Shown here: positions 1-6,802 of the stretch, piece by piece
Position numbering within the stretch: the stretch's first letter is position 1
How the letters are laid out: each line of letters begins with the position of its first letter
Assembly (NCBI GenBank): GCA_947175225.1
Contig: CAMWLX010000171.1
Location: 1 to 7,403 of the forward strand
DNA from: an uncultured Porphyromonadaceae bacterium
GTDB taxonomy: Bacteria; Bacteroidota; Bacteroidia; Bacteroidales; Muribaculaceae
DNA length: 7,403 nt
Reading direction: 5' to 3'
Notes under the pieces: model-generated
The model's input: only the letters and a program-made list of their open reading frames with translations
The model's database searches: none
Told to the model about the DNA's origin: nothing
Program-made: the position numbers and the translations under genes

Positions 1-7
1 CTTTAGC

Positions 8-27
8 AATGCACAATGCATAATTCA
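8..27. repeat. Inverted repeat, left arm
   Basis: The reverse complement of this 20-mer, TGAATTATGCATTGTGCATT, matches bases 113-132 (TGAATTATGCATTATGAATT) at 18 of 20 positions, with the first 13 identical. A second alignment pairs 8-24 with 102-118 at 16 of 17 positions. The arms are about 85 bp apart. They may flank an invertible segment or be two copies of a dispersed AT-rich element in opposite orientation. Confidence 0.8.
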
Positions 28-39
28 TAGTCATCCGCT

Positions 40-72
40 TTTGAAAAAAATTCTCTACCGAATATAAGTTTT
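40..72 (+). promoter_or_regulatory. Candidate Bacteroides-type promoter for the RND gene
   Basis: TTTG at 40-43 is followed after 21 nt by TAAGTTTT at 65-72. The Bacteroidota housekeeping promoter is known to be about TTTG, 19-21 nt, TAnnTTTG, so this matches all but the final G. Transcription would begin near 79-80, leaving a leader of about 40 nt that includes the right repeat arm. In an AT-rich stretch such a match can arise by chance. If the gene is co-transcribed with an upstream gene, this site would be secondary. Confidence 0.35.
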
Positions 73-100
73 TTATCTCAATGATTTCGAAATGTAAATT

Positions 101-132
101 AATTATGCATTGTGAATTATGCATTATGAATT
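101..132. repeat. Inverted repeat, right arm, with a 14-bp tandem duplication
   Basis: Two consecutive 14-mers, AATTATGCATTGTG (101-114) and AATTATGCATTATG (115-128), differ at one base and are followed by a partial third unit AATT (129-132). The arm is complementary to bases 8-27. It contains the start codon of the RND gene at 119 and supplies its first four to five residues (MHYEL), so repeat and coding sequence overlap. Confidence 0.85.
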
Positions 133-3100
133 AAACCGAAGCTCATTTTCTATCATAGTGATCTTTATTGCTCTGGCAATAGTGGGATGCGCTTTGCTGC
201 CGCTATTGCCGGTGAAGCTAACGCCGTCGCAGACATTGCCATCCATTACTGTAAGATATTCGATGCAAGGAGCTTCGGCTCGTACTGCAGAGCAAGAGGT
301 CACTTCAAAGATTGAGTCAGTGCTTGCCCGCGTCAGAGGCGTAAAAGGGATAGACTCTAAATCCTATAAGGGAGGAGGGCGGGTTTCAGTAAGCCTTGAC
401 CGACATGCTGATATGGAAATTGTCCGGTTTGAGGTGTCAACCATTATACGCCAGATTTGGGATGAGATGCCGGAGGGTGTAGGTTATCCCAATATCTCAA
501 TGCGTCAGGTCGACAGCTATGCAGCTCGTCCGTTTATGACCCTTACACTCAATGCTCCGGCTAATCCGGCTGAAATCTTGGCTTATGGAGAAGAAAACCT
601 TATTCCTATATTGTCAAAAGTCAAGGGTGTTGGGAAAGTTGAACTCAGCGGAGCTCAACCTATGGAATGGAAAATCTATTATGATATAGATAAACTCACT
701 GCATTGGGCATTACTCCCATAGACATACGCAATTCAATAAAAGAGCATCTTAATTCGGAGTTCCTCGGCATGGCCTCAATTGGAGGCGACGGAGAGGAAT
801 GGCTTCGAGTTTCTATGAAATCAGGAAATAGTCATGGCAGTTTTAACCCAAGTGATATTTATTTGAAAGCAAAAGATGGCAGTTCTATTTCACTCGACAA
901 AATCACCAAGACAGTCTATGAAGAATCTGCACCTAACTATTATTACCGGATAAACGGTCTCAACTCTATCTATGTCAATATCACTGCCGAAGAGGATGCC
1001 AATCAATTGGCAGTTGCAAAGGATATAGAAGATACGTTGGAATCATTTTCTTCAACAATGCCGGCAGGCTATATGATCAATAAAGCTTATGATGCCACAG
1101 AAGAGATTCATACCGAACTCGATAAAATTTATTTCCGTTCCGGCCTCACAATATTAATTTTACTTCTATTCGTGGCGCTTGTGTCGCTCAGTGTCAGGTA
1201 TGTGTTGATGATAACGATAGGCCTCGTCATTAACCTTGCTGTGGCTCTGCTTTTCTATTACATTTCTCGGATAGAAATCCAACTTTATTCTCTTGCAGGA
1301 ATCACCATTTCACTCAATCTGATCATTGACAACCTGATAGTGATGGCTGATCACTATACACGGCGGCGTAATCTTAGAGTATTCCCTTCAATATTGGCAG
1401 CCACTCTGACCACTATCGGAGCTTTGTCGGTGGTTTTTTTCATGGATGAGAAGATTCGGCTGAGCCTTCAAGATTTCGTTGCCGTAGTGATCATCAATCT
1501 TTCAGTCTCGCTTGCAGTAGCTCTCTTTCTCGTCCCCGCACTGATTGAAAAATTAGGGATTCATAGAAGTTCAAGAAAAGGGAAATACAGAAGGTCACTA
1601 CGTAAGGCAACCCGGTTCCTATCGCATATCTACGAAAAGCTTATTGGTTTCATTCTGGAGTTCCGGACAGATTTTATAATTATTTTTGTGCTTGGGTTTA
1701 CCGGTTCACTCTATCTTTTTGTAGAGAAAGTCTATAATGGTTCTTATTGGAACAGGAATCCGGGTGAACCGATACTGAGCATAAATGCCACACTTCCCAA
1801 TGGGGCTACTCTTGACCAGATGAATACTCTCATCAAGAAAATGGAAGTGTTTCTTTGTGATTTTCCGGAAATCAGGCAGTTCCAGACATCTGTCATTAGT
1901 CCTAACCGAGCGTCAATATCTGTGTTTTTTGAGAAAGCACATCAGCGCGATGGGTTTCCCTATCGGCTGAAAGGTGAGGTTGTGTCGAAGGCACAAACCC
2001 TTGGAGGAGGCTCTTGGAGCGTGTATGGTCTTGACGATATGGGATTCAACAATGATGTCAGGGAGAATGCTGGCAACTATTGCGTGAAAATGACCGGCTA
2101 TAATTATGATGACCTGTATGACTGGGCATATCGCATGCGCGACACGTTGCTGACCCACCGGAGAATCAGGGAAGTCGCGATAGCTTCCGAATACTCTTAT
2201 TGGAAAGATGACTATTCAGAATTTTATCTTGAAATAGACCGCGACATGCTTGCCAAGACCGGGCTTAGTGCAAGTCAACTTTTCTCTGCTATAGAGCCAA
2301 CATTCGGAAAAGGCATAAGTGTCGGATCTATTGCGACTGACAAGGGTAGTGATATGATCAGGCTCTACTCCATGCAAGGGGAGAAGTATGATATTTTTGC
2401 GCTTATGAACCAGCCGTTCAAAGCAGGAGAACGAATATTTAAATTGTCAGATCTCGGCCATATTGAAAAACGTCAGACTCCACAGGAAATAGTGAAGAAA
2501 AATCAGGAATACGTATTGTGCCTGCAATATGAATACATTGGGTCTCCCAAGCAAGGAGAACGGGTGCTTGAAAAAGATATTGAAAAGATCAATTCCATTC
2601 TCCCTGTTGGTTACAAGGCAGAGAATCAGAAAAATGAATGGCGTCCTAAGGATGATTCAGCTAAGTATTGGCTACTCCTCGTTGTCGGAGGGATAATTTT
2701 CTTCATCACTTCGATATTGTTCAATTCATTGCGAACCCCATTATCGATTATCTTTATAATTCCGATATCCTTTATTGGAGTTTTCTTGACATTCTATTTG
2801 CTTCGGCTTAATTTTGACCAAGGTGGATTTGCATCGTTCATTTTGCTATCAGGCATTACTGTCAATGCTGCAATCTACGTCGTAAGTGAATATAAGTCTG
2901 TGAGGAGTAAGCATCCGAATATCTCGCAGGTCAAAGCGTTTGTAAGGGCTATAAGGATAAAGATAACCCCTATTCTTCTTACTGTTTTGTCTACAGTACT
3001 TGGATTTATCCCCTTCCTAATTGGCGATTCCAAAGAGGGTTTCTGGTTTCCCTTGGCTGCCGGCACGATAGGAGGGCTCGCAATGTCGATGATAGGATTG

Positions 3101-3172
3101 CTCCTTTACCTCCCCATCTTCCTCCTCCAAAGACCCCATATTATTAAATCTAATAAATCAGCAAAAATTTAA
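119..3172 (+). CDS. RND-family efflux permease (HAE/AcrB-like inner membrane transporter)
   Basis: This 1017-residue protein is the proton-driven inner-membrane pump of a tripartite RND efflux system; the substrate cannot be told from sequence. It shows the family's duplicated layout: TM1 at about 11-30, a periplasmic porter/docking loop (about 31-338), TM2-TM6 (about 339-474), TM7 (about 517-536), a second periplasmic loop (about 540-848) and TM8-TM12 (about 849-1003). Length is normal, so it looks intact. The TM4 motif reads IIDNLIVMAD: D404 matches AcrB D407, while AcrB D408 is replaced by N405. In TM10 (GITVNAAI) N916 stands where AcrB has K940. This resembles the DN/N-type subgroup seen in SwrC-like pumps. 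The ATG at 119 is the only ATG before residue 49 and an in-frame TGA lies at 113-115, so the start is nearly forced; it lies inside an intergenic repeat. No fusion-protein or TolC-like gene is present in the window. Confidence 0.96.
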   Translation: MHYELNRSSFSIIVIFIALAIVGCALLPLLPVKLTPSQTLPSITVRYSMQGASARTAEQEVTSKIESVLARVRGVKGIDSKSYKGGGRVSVSLDRHADMEIVRFEVSTIIRQIWDEMPEGVGYPNISMRQVDSYAARPFMTLTLNAPANPAEILAYGEENLIPILSKVKGVGKVELSGAQPMEWKIYYDIDKLTALGITPIDIRNSIKEHLNSEFLGMASIGGDGEEWLRVSMKSGNSHGSFNPSDIYLKAKDGSSISLDKITKTVYEESAPNYYYRINGLNSIYVNITAEEDANQLAVAKDIEDTLESFSSTMPAGYMINKAYDATEEIHTELDKIYFRSGLTILILLLFVALVSLSVRYVLMITIGLVINLAVALLFYYISRIEIQLYSLAGITISLNLIIDNLIVMADHYTRRRNLRVFPSILAATLTTIGALSVVFFMDEKIRLSLQDFVAVVIINLSVSLAVALFLVPALIEKLGIHRSSRKGKYRRSLRKATRFLSHIYEKLIGFILEFRTDFIIIFVLGFTGSLYLFVEKVYNGSYWNRNPGEPILSINATLPNGATLDQMNTLIKKMEVFLCDFPEIRQFQTSVISPNRASISVFFEKAHQRDGFPYRLKGEVVSKAQTLGGGSWSVYGLDDMGFNNDVRENAGNYCVKMTGYNYDDLYDWAYRMRDTLLTHRRIREVAIASEYSYWKDDYSEFYLEIDRDMLAKTGLSASQLFSAIEPTFGKGISVGSIATDKGSDMIRLYSMQGEKYDIFALMNQPFKAGERIFKLSDLGHIEKRQTPQEIVKKNQEYVLCLQYEYIGSPKQGERVLEKDIEKINSILPVGYKAENQKNEWRPKDDSAKYWLLLVVGGIIFFITSILFNSLRTPLSIIFIIPISFIGVFLTFYLLRLNFDQGGFASFILLSGITVNAAIYVVSEYKSVRSKHPNISQVKAFVRAIRIKITPILLTVLSTVLGFIPFLIGDSKEGFWFPLAAGTIGGLAMSMIGLLLYLPIFLLQRPHIIKSNKSAKI

Positions 3173-3192
3173 GCGTCAAAATTAGTAATAGA

Positions 3193-3207
3193 GCATGCTC
3201 CGCATGC
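3193..3207 (+). terminator. Possible weak hairpin after the RND gene
   Basis: GCATGC, a TCC loop, then GCATGC form a 6-bp GC-rich stem 20 nt past the RND stop codon. Flanking TAAT (3186-3189) and ATTA (3211-3214) could extend it with bulges. No U-tract follows directly, so it is not a classic intrinsic terminator. It could instead protect the transcript end or be a small repeat. No better + strand terminator was seen in the 118-nt convergent gap. Confidence 0.25.
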
Positions 3208-3251
3208 GCCATTAAGTGTCTTAAAGTATCTTATTTTTGTGACATGATGAT

Positions 3252-3283
3252 ACAAAAAGTGGCGCAAGATCTGTGCGCCACTT
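3252..3283 (-). terminator. Intrinsic terminator of the sigma/thioredoxin operon
   Basis: AAGTGGCGCA (3257-3266) and TGCGCCACTT (3274-3283) form a perfect 10-bp stem with a 7-nt loop. Read on the - strand, the stem begins 7 nt after the thioredoxin gene's stop codon and is followed by a short U-run (complement of the A-run at 3254-3256, continuing the stem's own A-U pairs) and then GU. On the + strand no U-tract follows, so it acts mainly for the leftward operon, though the stem could also hinder read-through from the RND side. Confidence 0.85.
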
Positions 3284-3290
3284 ATCAGAG

Positions 3291-5366
3291 TCATTGTTGA
3301 AGAGCTTTTTTTAGCAGGGGCTCATCTTCGTGGATAGAGTAATGAGTCTTTAATATATTTCCTTCTTTATCGATCAGCACTCCGAATGGAATTGCGGAAA
3401 AATTGAAGAGACCGCTCAAGCGTTGCCAGTCATCGCCTGTCACAAAGATATGCTCACCCTTTATCTCTTCTTTTCTTAGCCACTTTTTGCAGGCATCTAT
3501 CCCTTCGTTGGCATTTGCAATATATAATGCCTTGAACGGTTTGTCGGCCAATTCTTCCAAGAGCTGTTTTTGTCTCATCATGCCGGCGCGGCAAGGTCCG
3601 CATCCAATGCCCCAGAAATCAAGAAACAAAACATTCCCTTTATATGGCTCTATGATCTTGGATAGTACATTCCCTTCCGGACTGTCTGGAATCACGATAG
3701 ATGTATCTTCTTTATCTCCAAACTGATTTTCCGCTATCATAACGTCTTTCACGAAATTGTTATACTCAGCCATAAGAATTTCGTTCAATAGGTCATACTC
3801 ATTGTGTCTTATTACGTTTGATACCAATTTGTTGTTTTTCGCAAGTCTTGCAGAAGATGGTTCTTCAGTAGTGTGCAAATCATCAATCAAAGAAGCAGTA
3901 CGTACAAATTGAGCAACGAAACAATTGCCTAATCCTATGGAATCAAGATGATTTAAATCGATTGTATATGGCTCCTTAAAGTCGTCGGCAGAAATATATA
4001 AGGATGTCTCCGGGACTTCCATCATACCTTCAGCAGCCATTGCAGAGGACCGGAATTGTGAATTGAATCTCCATCTGTTTGGAAGCACCCATCCATTGCA
4101 GACCATGATAGGATTATTGTATATCAGCTCTTTATACTTCATCCAAGGCTTCAGAAATACTATCTCATCAAGTGTCTCACCTTGGGTGAAATATGGGTTG
4201 CCGTCATCATCTTTTTCGAGTTGCGGCCCTTTGGCATACCTGAAATCCATCTGGACATCTTCCATCCTGCTGCAGATTTCCCCAATGGCAGCCGTGATGA
4301 GCATATCTTTTGCATAAACACTTATCGGTAAATTCCCAACATAATTCGGAAGATCTTCACATACGGAATCAAGCAATGATGCAAGTTGTTCGGAAATCCT
4401 ATAGGTCTCAATCTTCATTGAATCGGTATTTTCTGCCTTAAATTTCTGATACAATGAATTCAAGCCATATCTTTTGAAGATTTCATCAGTAAGCATATTG
4501 ATGACTACACCGTCATCCACGTCACCCTCATATCCAAAATATTCAGGTTTGTGACCCATCTCCGGATCAATTTTCTGTGCCATGCATGTCACTATAGAAA
4601 GCGTATCGCCGGGAATAAGAAAGAGGTTCTTATAGATATTTCCCATCTTGAAGAAATCATACTGAGGATAGGGTAGCGGAATATCAAGTTCAAATGTACC
4701 GTCGGAATTAATATTGCCGACATTTACTTTCTGCTCATCAATGAAGTCATTCTTCGTCCTGACTGAGAAAGTTGAGAATCCATACCTCGGTGAGTAATCA
4801 GTTATTCTGCCACGTAAATGTACCACCCCATCCTTATCATAGAAGCTCATATCGGCATAGTGTTCCGGATCGAGTCCACTCCGGGATTCTGTAGCGTGAT
4901 TAGTGTTTTGCAGAATATCCGAATATGTAATGATTGGTGGTGTCAGTATTGTATTTGGTTCGTCAAGCTGAATGCCGTATGTGCAGTTGCCAAAGTCAGA
5001 TGGGTCAGTTTCCACCATATCTACGACCTTGACATTGGCAGGTACTTTTTCAAATAATATAACTCCTTCATGATATCCGGATTCCGGCATCCAAATCTTA
5101 TTGCCAAGTTCAATATTTTCTGTGGCTATGATCTTATATTGAAGAGTGGTGTCGGAAGTAGCTATCAGGCGAGTCTCCGGTGATAACTGTACCCAATAAT
5201 GAGGATAATTCTGAAGTCTGATCCCTACACGCAGTGCGCTATCGGTGCGTTCCACATCCGTAATTCTCATCCATCTGGTGCTTGTCTCCGTTTTAGGTAC
5301 AAGGGCGTATGTCGAAAGGAAAACAGCTGTAAGGGAAAGTGTCAATAAAAGGTGTTTTGTTTTCAT
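3291..5366 (-). CDS. Exported TlpA-like thioredoxin-fold protein with N-terminal beta-domains
   Basis: This 691-residue protein is probably a periplasmic or envelope-anchored thiol-disulfide oxidoreductase. It opens with a signal peptide (MKTKHLLLTLSLTAVF, cleavage around residues 20-28; no lipobox cysteine). Residues about 30-140 resemble the beta-rich N-terminal module common in Bacteroidota TlpA-like proteins (WMRITDVE and WMPESGYHEG segments). Residues about 180-262 form a second beta-rich module ending in NLFLIPGDTLSI. Residues about 285-560 are mostly helical, with no motif I recognise. The thioredoxin domain lies at about 575-691: FLDFWGIGCGPCR with catalytic C589 and C592, and cis-proline in SAIPFGVL (P660). 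The CGPC motif is that of reducing thioredoxins, which suggests reduction rather than oxidation. The redox partner and substrate are unknown. It is last in the operon, starting 6 nt after the preceding stop codon, and is followed at once by a terminator. Confidence 0.92.
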   Translation of the reverse strand: MKTKHLLLTLSLTAVFLSTYALVPKTETSTRWMRITDVERTDSALRVGIRLQNYPHYWVQLSPETRLIATSDTTLQYKIIATENIELGNKIWMPESGYHEGVILFEKVPANVKVVDMVETDPSDFGNCTYGIQLDEPNTILTPPIITYSDILQNTNHATESRSGLDPEHYADMSFYDKDGVVHLRGRITDYSPRYGFSTFSVRTKNDFIDEQKVNVGNINSDGTFELDIPLPYPQYDFFKMGNIYKNLFLIPGDTLSIVTCMAQKIDPEMGHKPEYFGYEGDVDDGVVINMLTDEIFKRYGLNSLYQKFKAENTDSMKIETYRISEQLASLLDSVCEDLPNYVGNLPISVYAKDMLITAAIGEICSRMEDVQMDFRYAKGPQLEKDDDGNPYFTQGETLDEIVFLKPWMKYKELIYNNPIMVCNGWVLPNRWRFNSQFRSSAMAAEGMMEVPETSLYISADDFKEPYTIDLNHLDSIGLGNCFVAQFVRTASLIDDLHTTEEPSSARLAKNNKLVSNVIRHNEYDLLNEILMAEYNNFVKDVMIAENQFGDKEDTSIVIPDSPEGNVLSKIIEPYKGNVLFLDFWGIGCGPCRAGMMRQKQLLEELADKPFKALYIANANEGIDACKKWLRKEEIKGEHIFVTGDDWQRLSGLFNFSAIPFGVLIDKEGNILKTHYSIHEDEPLLKKALQQ

Positions 5367-5372
5367 GGTGAT

Positions 5373-6086
5373 TTAGAAGGTCATTTTGCTTGTATAACTG
5401 TCTATGATTTGTTCCATCTTGGCATTGATTTGCTCAATGCGATTTAATAGTTTTTGTATTGCTTTGGTTTGTTCTGGATAAGGTATTCCAGATCTTCTGA
5501 TATCTCCAATCTGATCTTCATATTCATTGATCAAATTCTTGTATGTTGTGAGAGCAATCGACATTAGTGTGGTGGCATTAGGTTGATCCTTGGAGGTAGT
5601 ATCCATCCCTAATCGTACGAGAAGGGCTGACACCGGCACTTCATTTTGCCAAGCAGATACCATAAAATTATATTGGTCCCTGTTCTGTATGTCATAATAA
5701 CCATCGTGAACTGTCATATATACGGTAAACCCCGGTATGAAATAAAGATTTATCCATGCCGAATGAAGATTATCGCCCGGCATAATTGCCCGGATGCGGC
5801 CTTGCTTTATTACATCTATATTTGTTTCATAGCGGAATTTCTTATCCTTGACTTTTACACATGCCACTAAGTCTTTGTCTGTTATATTGCCGTCGATATC
5901 TGTAAAATAAATATTATAGCATGAATCCGGAACGTCTAAGGCAACGTTTCCTTCAATCACGAATTTGTATGTTCCATCTTGTGGAGCAGTAGCCATTTGA
6001 TAGCTATTGCTGTCTTGAGCTGATATATTAGTTGTAGCGATTTCTGTAGCTACCAGAGCAATAAGTAAATATAAAATCTTTTTCAT
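5373..6086 (-). CDS. Exported hypothetical protein with beta-module and C-terminal coiled coil
   Basis: I do not recognise a named family with certainty. The 237-residue protein starts with a signal peptide (MKKILYLLIALVATEIATTNISAQ, cleavage probably after the AQ at 23-24). Residues about 38-130 look beta-rich and resemble the DUF4369-type module often found in front of Bacteroidota thioredoxins: a VIEGNV strand, a KVKDKKFRYE turn and a closing INLYFIPGFTVYMTV segment. That closing segment parallels NLFLIPGDTLSI in the downstream thioredoxin protein. Residues about 175-233 are helical and probably coiled coil (YKNLINEYEDQI, IQKLLNRIEQINAKMEQI). There is no thioredoxin domain; the only cysteines are C57 and C76. 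It starts 17 nt after the anti-sigma-like gene and ends 6 nt before the thioredoxin gene, so the two exported proteins are surely co-transcribed and may act on the same target. Confidence 0.8.
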   Translation of the reverse strand: MKKILYLLIALVATEIATTNISAQDSNSYQMATAPQDGTYKFVIEGNVALDVPDSCYNIYFTDIDGNITDKDLVACVKVKDKKFRYETNIDVIKQGRIRAIMPGDNLHSAWINLYFIPGFTVYMTVHDGYYDIQNRDQYNFMVSAWQNEVPVSALLVRLGMDTTSKDQPNATTLMSIALTTYKNLINEYEDQIGDIRRSGIPYPEQTKAIQKLLNRIEQINAKMEQIIDSYTSKMTF

Positions 6087-6103
6087 GATAATATTCTATA
6101 ATG

Positions 6104-6796
6104 TTAAATACTTTCTAATACATTCTCACGCATTTCTCGGATATAAGTCTCTGTTTCTGCTATTTCGTAGCGTACTCTTTCGATATATGTCCGTCTGACA
6201 AGGCGTGTATAGTCATCAATCTCATCAGTAGAAAGCATTAGCTTGCCGGAGGTCTTTTGATCTTTGTCTTGTAGGGCTTTCATAGGTCCTTCGATGGCGG
6301 CATATTGATCATGTTTAACTGCATCCATAGAAGCCGACTCAAGCGTTTCAACCGTTGACTCCAAGCTTTCCAAGCTCTCTTCTTCTTTAATAACGCTATT
6401 TTCGACGTTATTTTTAGCTATCATCTTATTATTTTTGATGTGGATATTTTCCTTTTCTGGTTTTTCTTCAGAAATTTCATCTTCTATGACATGGGGAGCA
6501 TGAGGATTCGGATGATATTCTTCAATTGACGGCACTACTGAAGCAATTGCAGGTGCATTAGGTTGAGTTTCCATTTTGTTGCCGACAAGAATAGTAATGA
6601 CAACCAATGCCGCAACTGCCGCAGCTGCTCCGTAATACATCCTCCATAGCCTGCGCTTCCGTCTGCTGGCTGAATATGCTTCAGCTTCTGCTATCACTCT
6701 TTCCATGAACTCTGGAGAGGTGTGAAAGTCGCATTTCGGGGAGAGAAGATCCTCAATGTCTTCGTCTGCCATGTATGTTTTTCTTTCTTCGTTCAT
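6104..6796 (-). CDS. Putative anti-sigma factor, single-pass membrane protein
   Basis: The protein has 230 residues. The N-terminal part (1-45) is acidic and probably cytoplasmic (DEDIEDLLSP, then the helical SPEFMERVIAEAEAY). A basic stretch SRRKRRLWR (43-52) precedes one transmembrane helix at about 55-72, giving N-in topology. The outer part is charged and low in complexity, with a serine/glutamate run SLESLESTVETLES (141-154) and a helical C-terminus (about 190-230). Position directly after an ECF sigma gene (6-nt gap) plus this topology suggest that the N-terminus holds the sigma factor at the membrane until an envelope signal arrives. There is no zinc-binding HxxxCxxC motif; the only cysteine is C22. 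Homology is not obvious, so the role rests on context. The ATG at 6772 (M9) is an alternative start, preceded by a purine-rich GAAGAAAGAAAAA. Confidence 0.78.
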   Translation of the reverse strand: MNEERKTYMADEDIEDLLSPKCDFHTSPEFMERVIAEAEAYSASRRKRRLWRMYYGAAAAVAALVVITILVGNKMETQPNAPAIASVVPSIEEYHPNPHAPHVIEDEISEEKPEKENIHIKNNKMIAKNNVENSVIKEEESLESLESTVETLESASMDAVKHDQYAAIEGPMKALQDKDQKTSGKLMLSTDEIDDYTRLVRRTYIERVRYEIAETETYIREMRENVLESI

Positions 6797-6802
6797 GTTT
6801 TA

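Larger units (their letters stand above)
1..118. other. AT-rich leader/intergenic region upstream of the RND gene
   Basis: No gene can be supported here. A stop codon (TAG at 4-6, frame 1) directly precedes the left repeat arm and could end an upstream gene such as the expected membrane fusion protein, but too little sequence is present to tell. A second open frame runs from base 2 to a TAA at 65-67 and is too short to judge. The region holds both spacer and arms of an inverted repeat, a candidate promoter, and a perfect 10-bp palindrome ATTTCGAAAT at 84-93. No Shine-Dalgarno sequence precedes the ATG at 119, which is usual in Bacteroidota. Confidence 0.6.

Noticed and set aside
2..67. Open frame ending TAA at 65-67 as the tail of an upstream gene
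   Set aside because: Only 21 codons are visible and they run through the repeat arm; another frame stops at TAG 4-6, which is at least as likely to be the upstream gene's end.
84..93. Perfect 10-bp palindrome ATTTCGAAAT as a regulator binding site
   Set aside because: It is short and single, and AT-rich palindromes of this size are common; no regulator gene nearby to pair it with.
1913..2158. 81-codon open frame on the - strand inside the RND gene
   Set aside because: It lies wholly inside a well-supported gene, has no recognisable motif and no leader; it is a shadow frame.
3232..3239. TATTTTTG, a match to the Bacteroides -7 element on the + strand in the convergent gap
   Set aside because: No TTTG lies at the right distance upstream and nothing but antisense to the thioredoxin gene would be transcribed; likely chance in AT-rich DNA.
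3403..3726. 107-codon + strand open frame opposite the thioredoxin domain
   Set aside because: It is antisense to the CGPC/cis-Pro coding region, which is clearly the real gene; its composition looks like a reverse-strand shadow.
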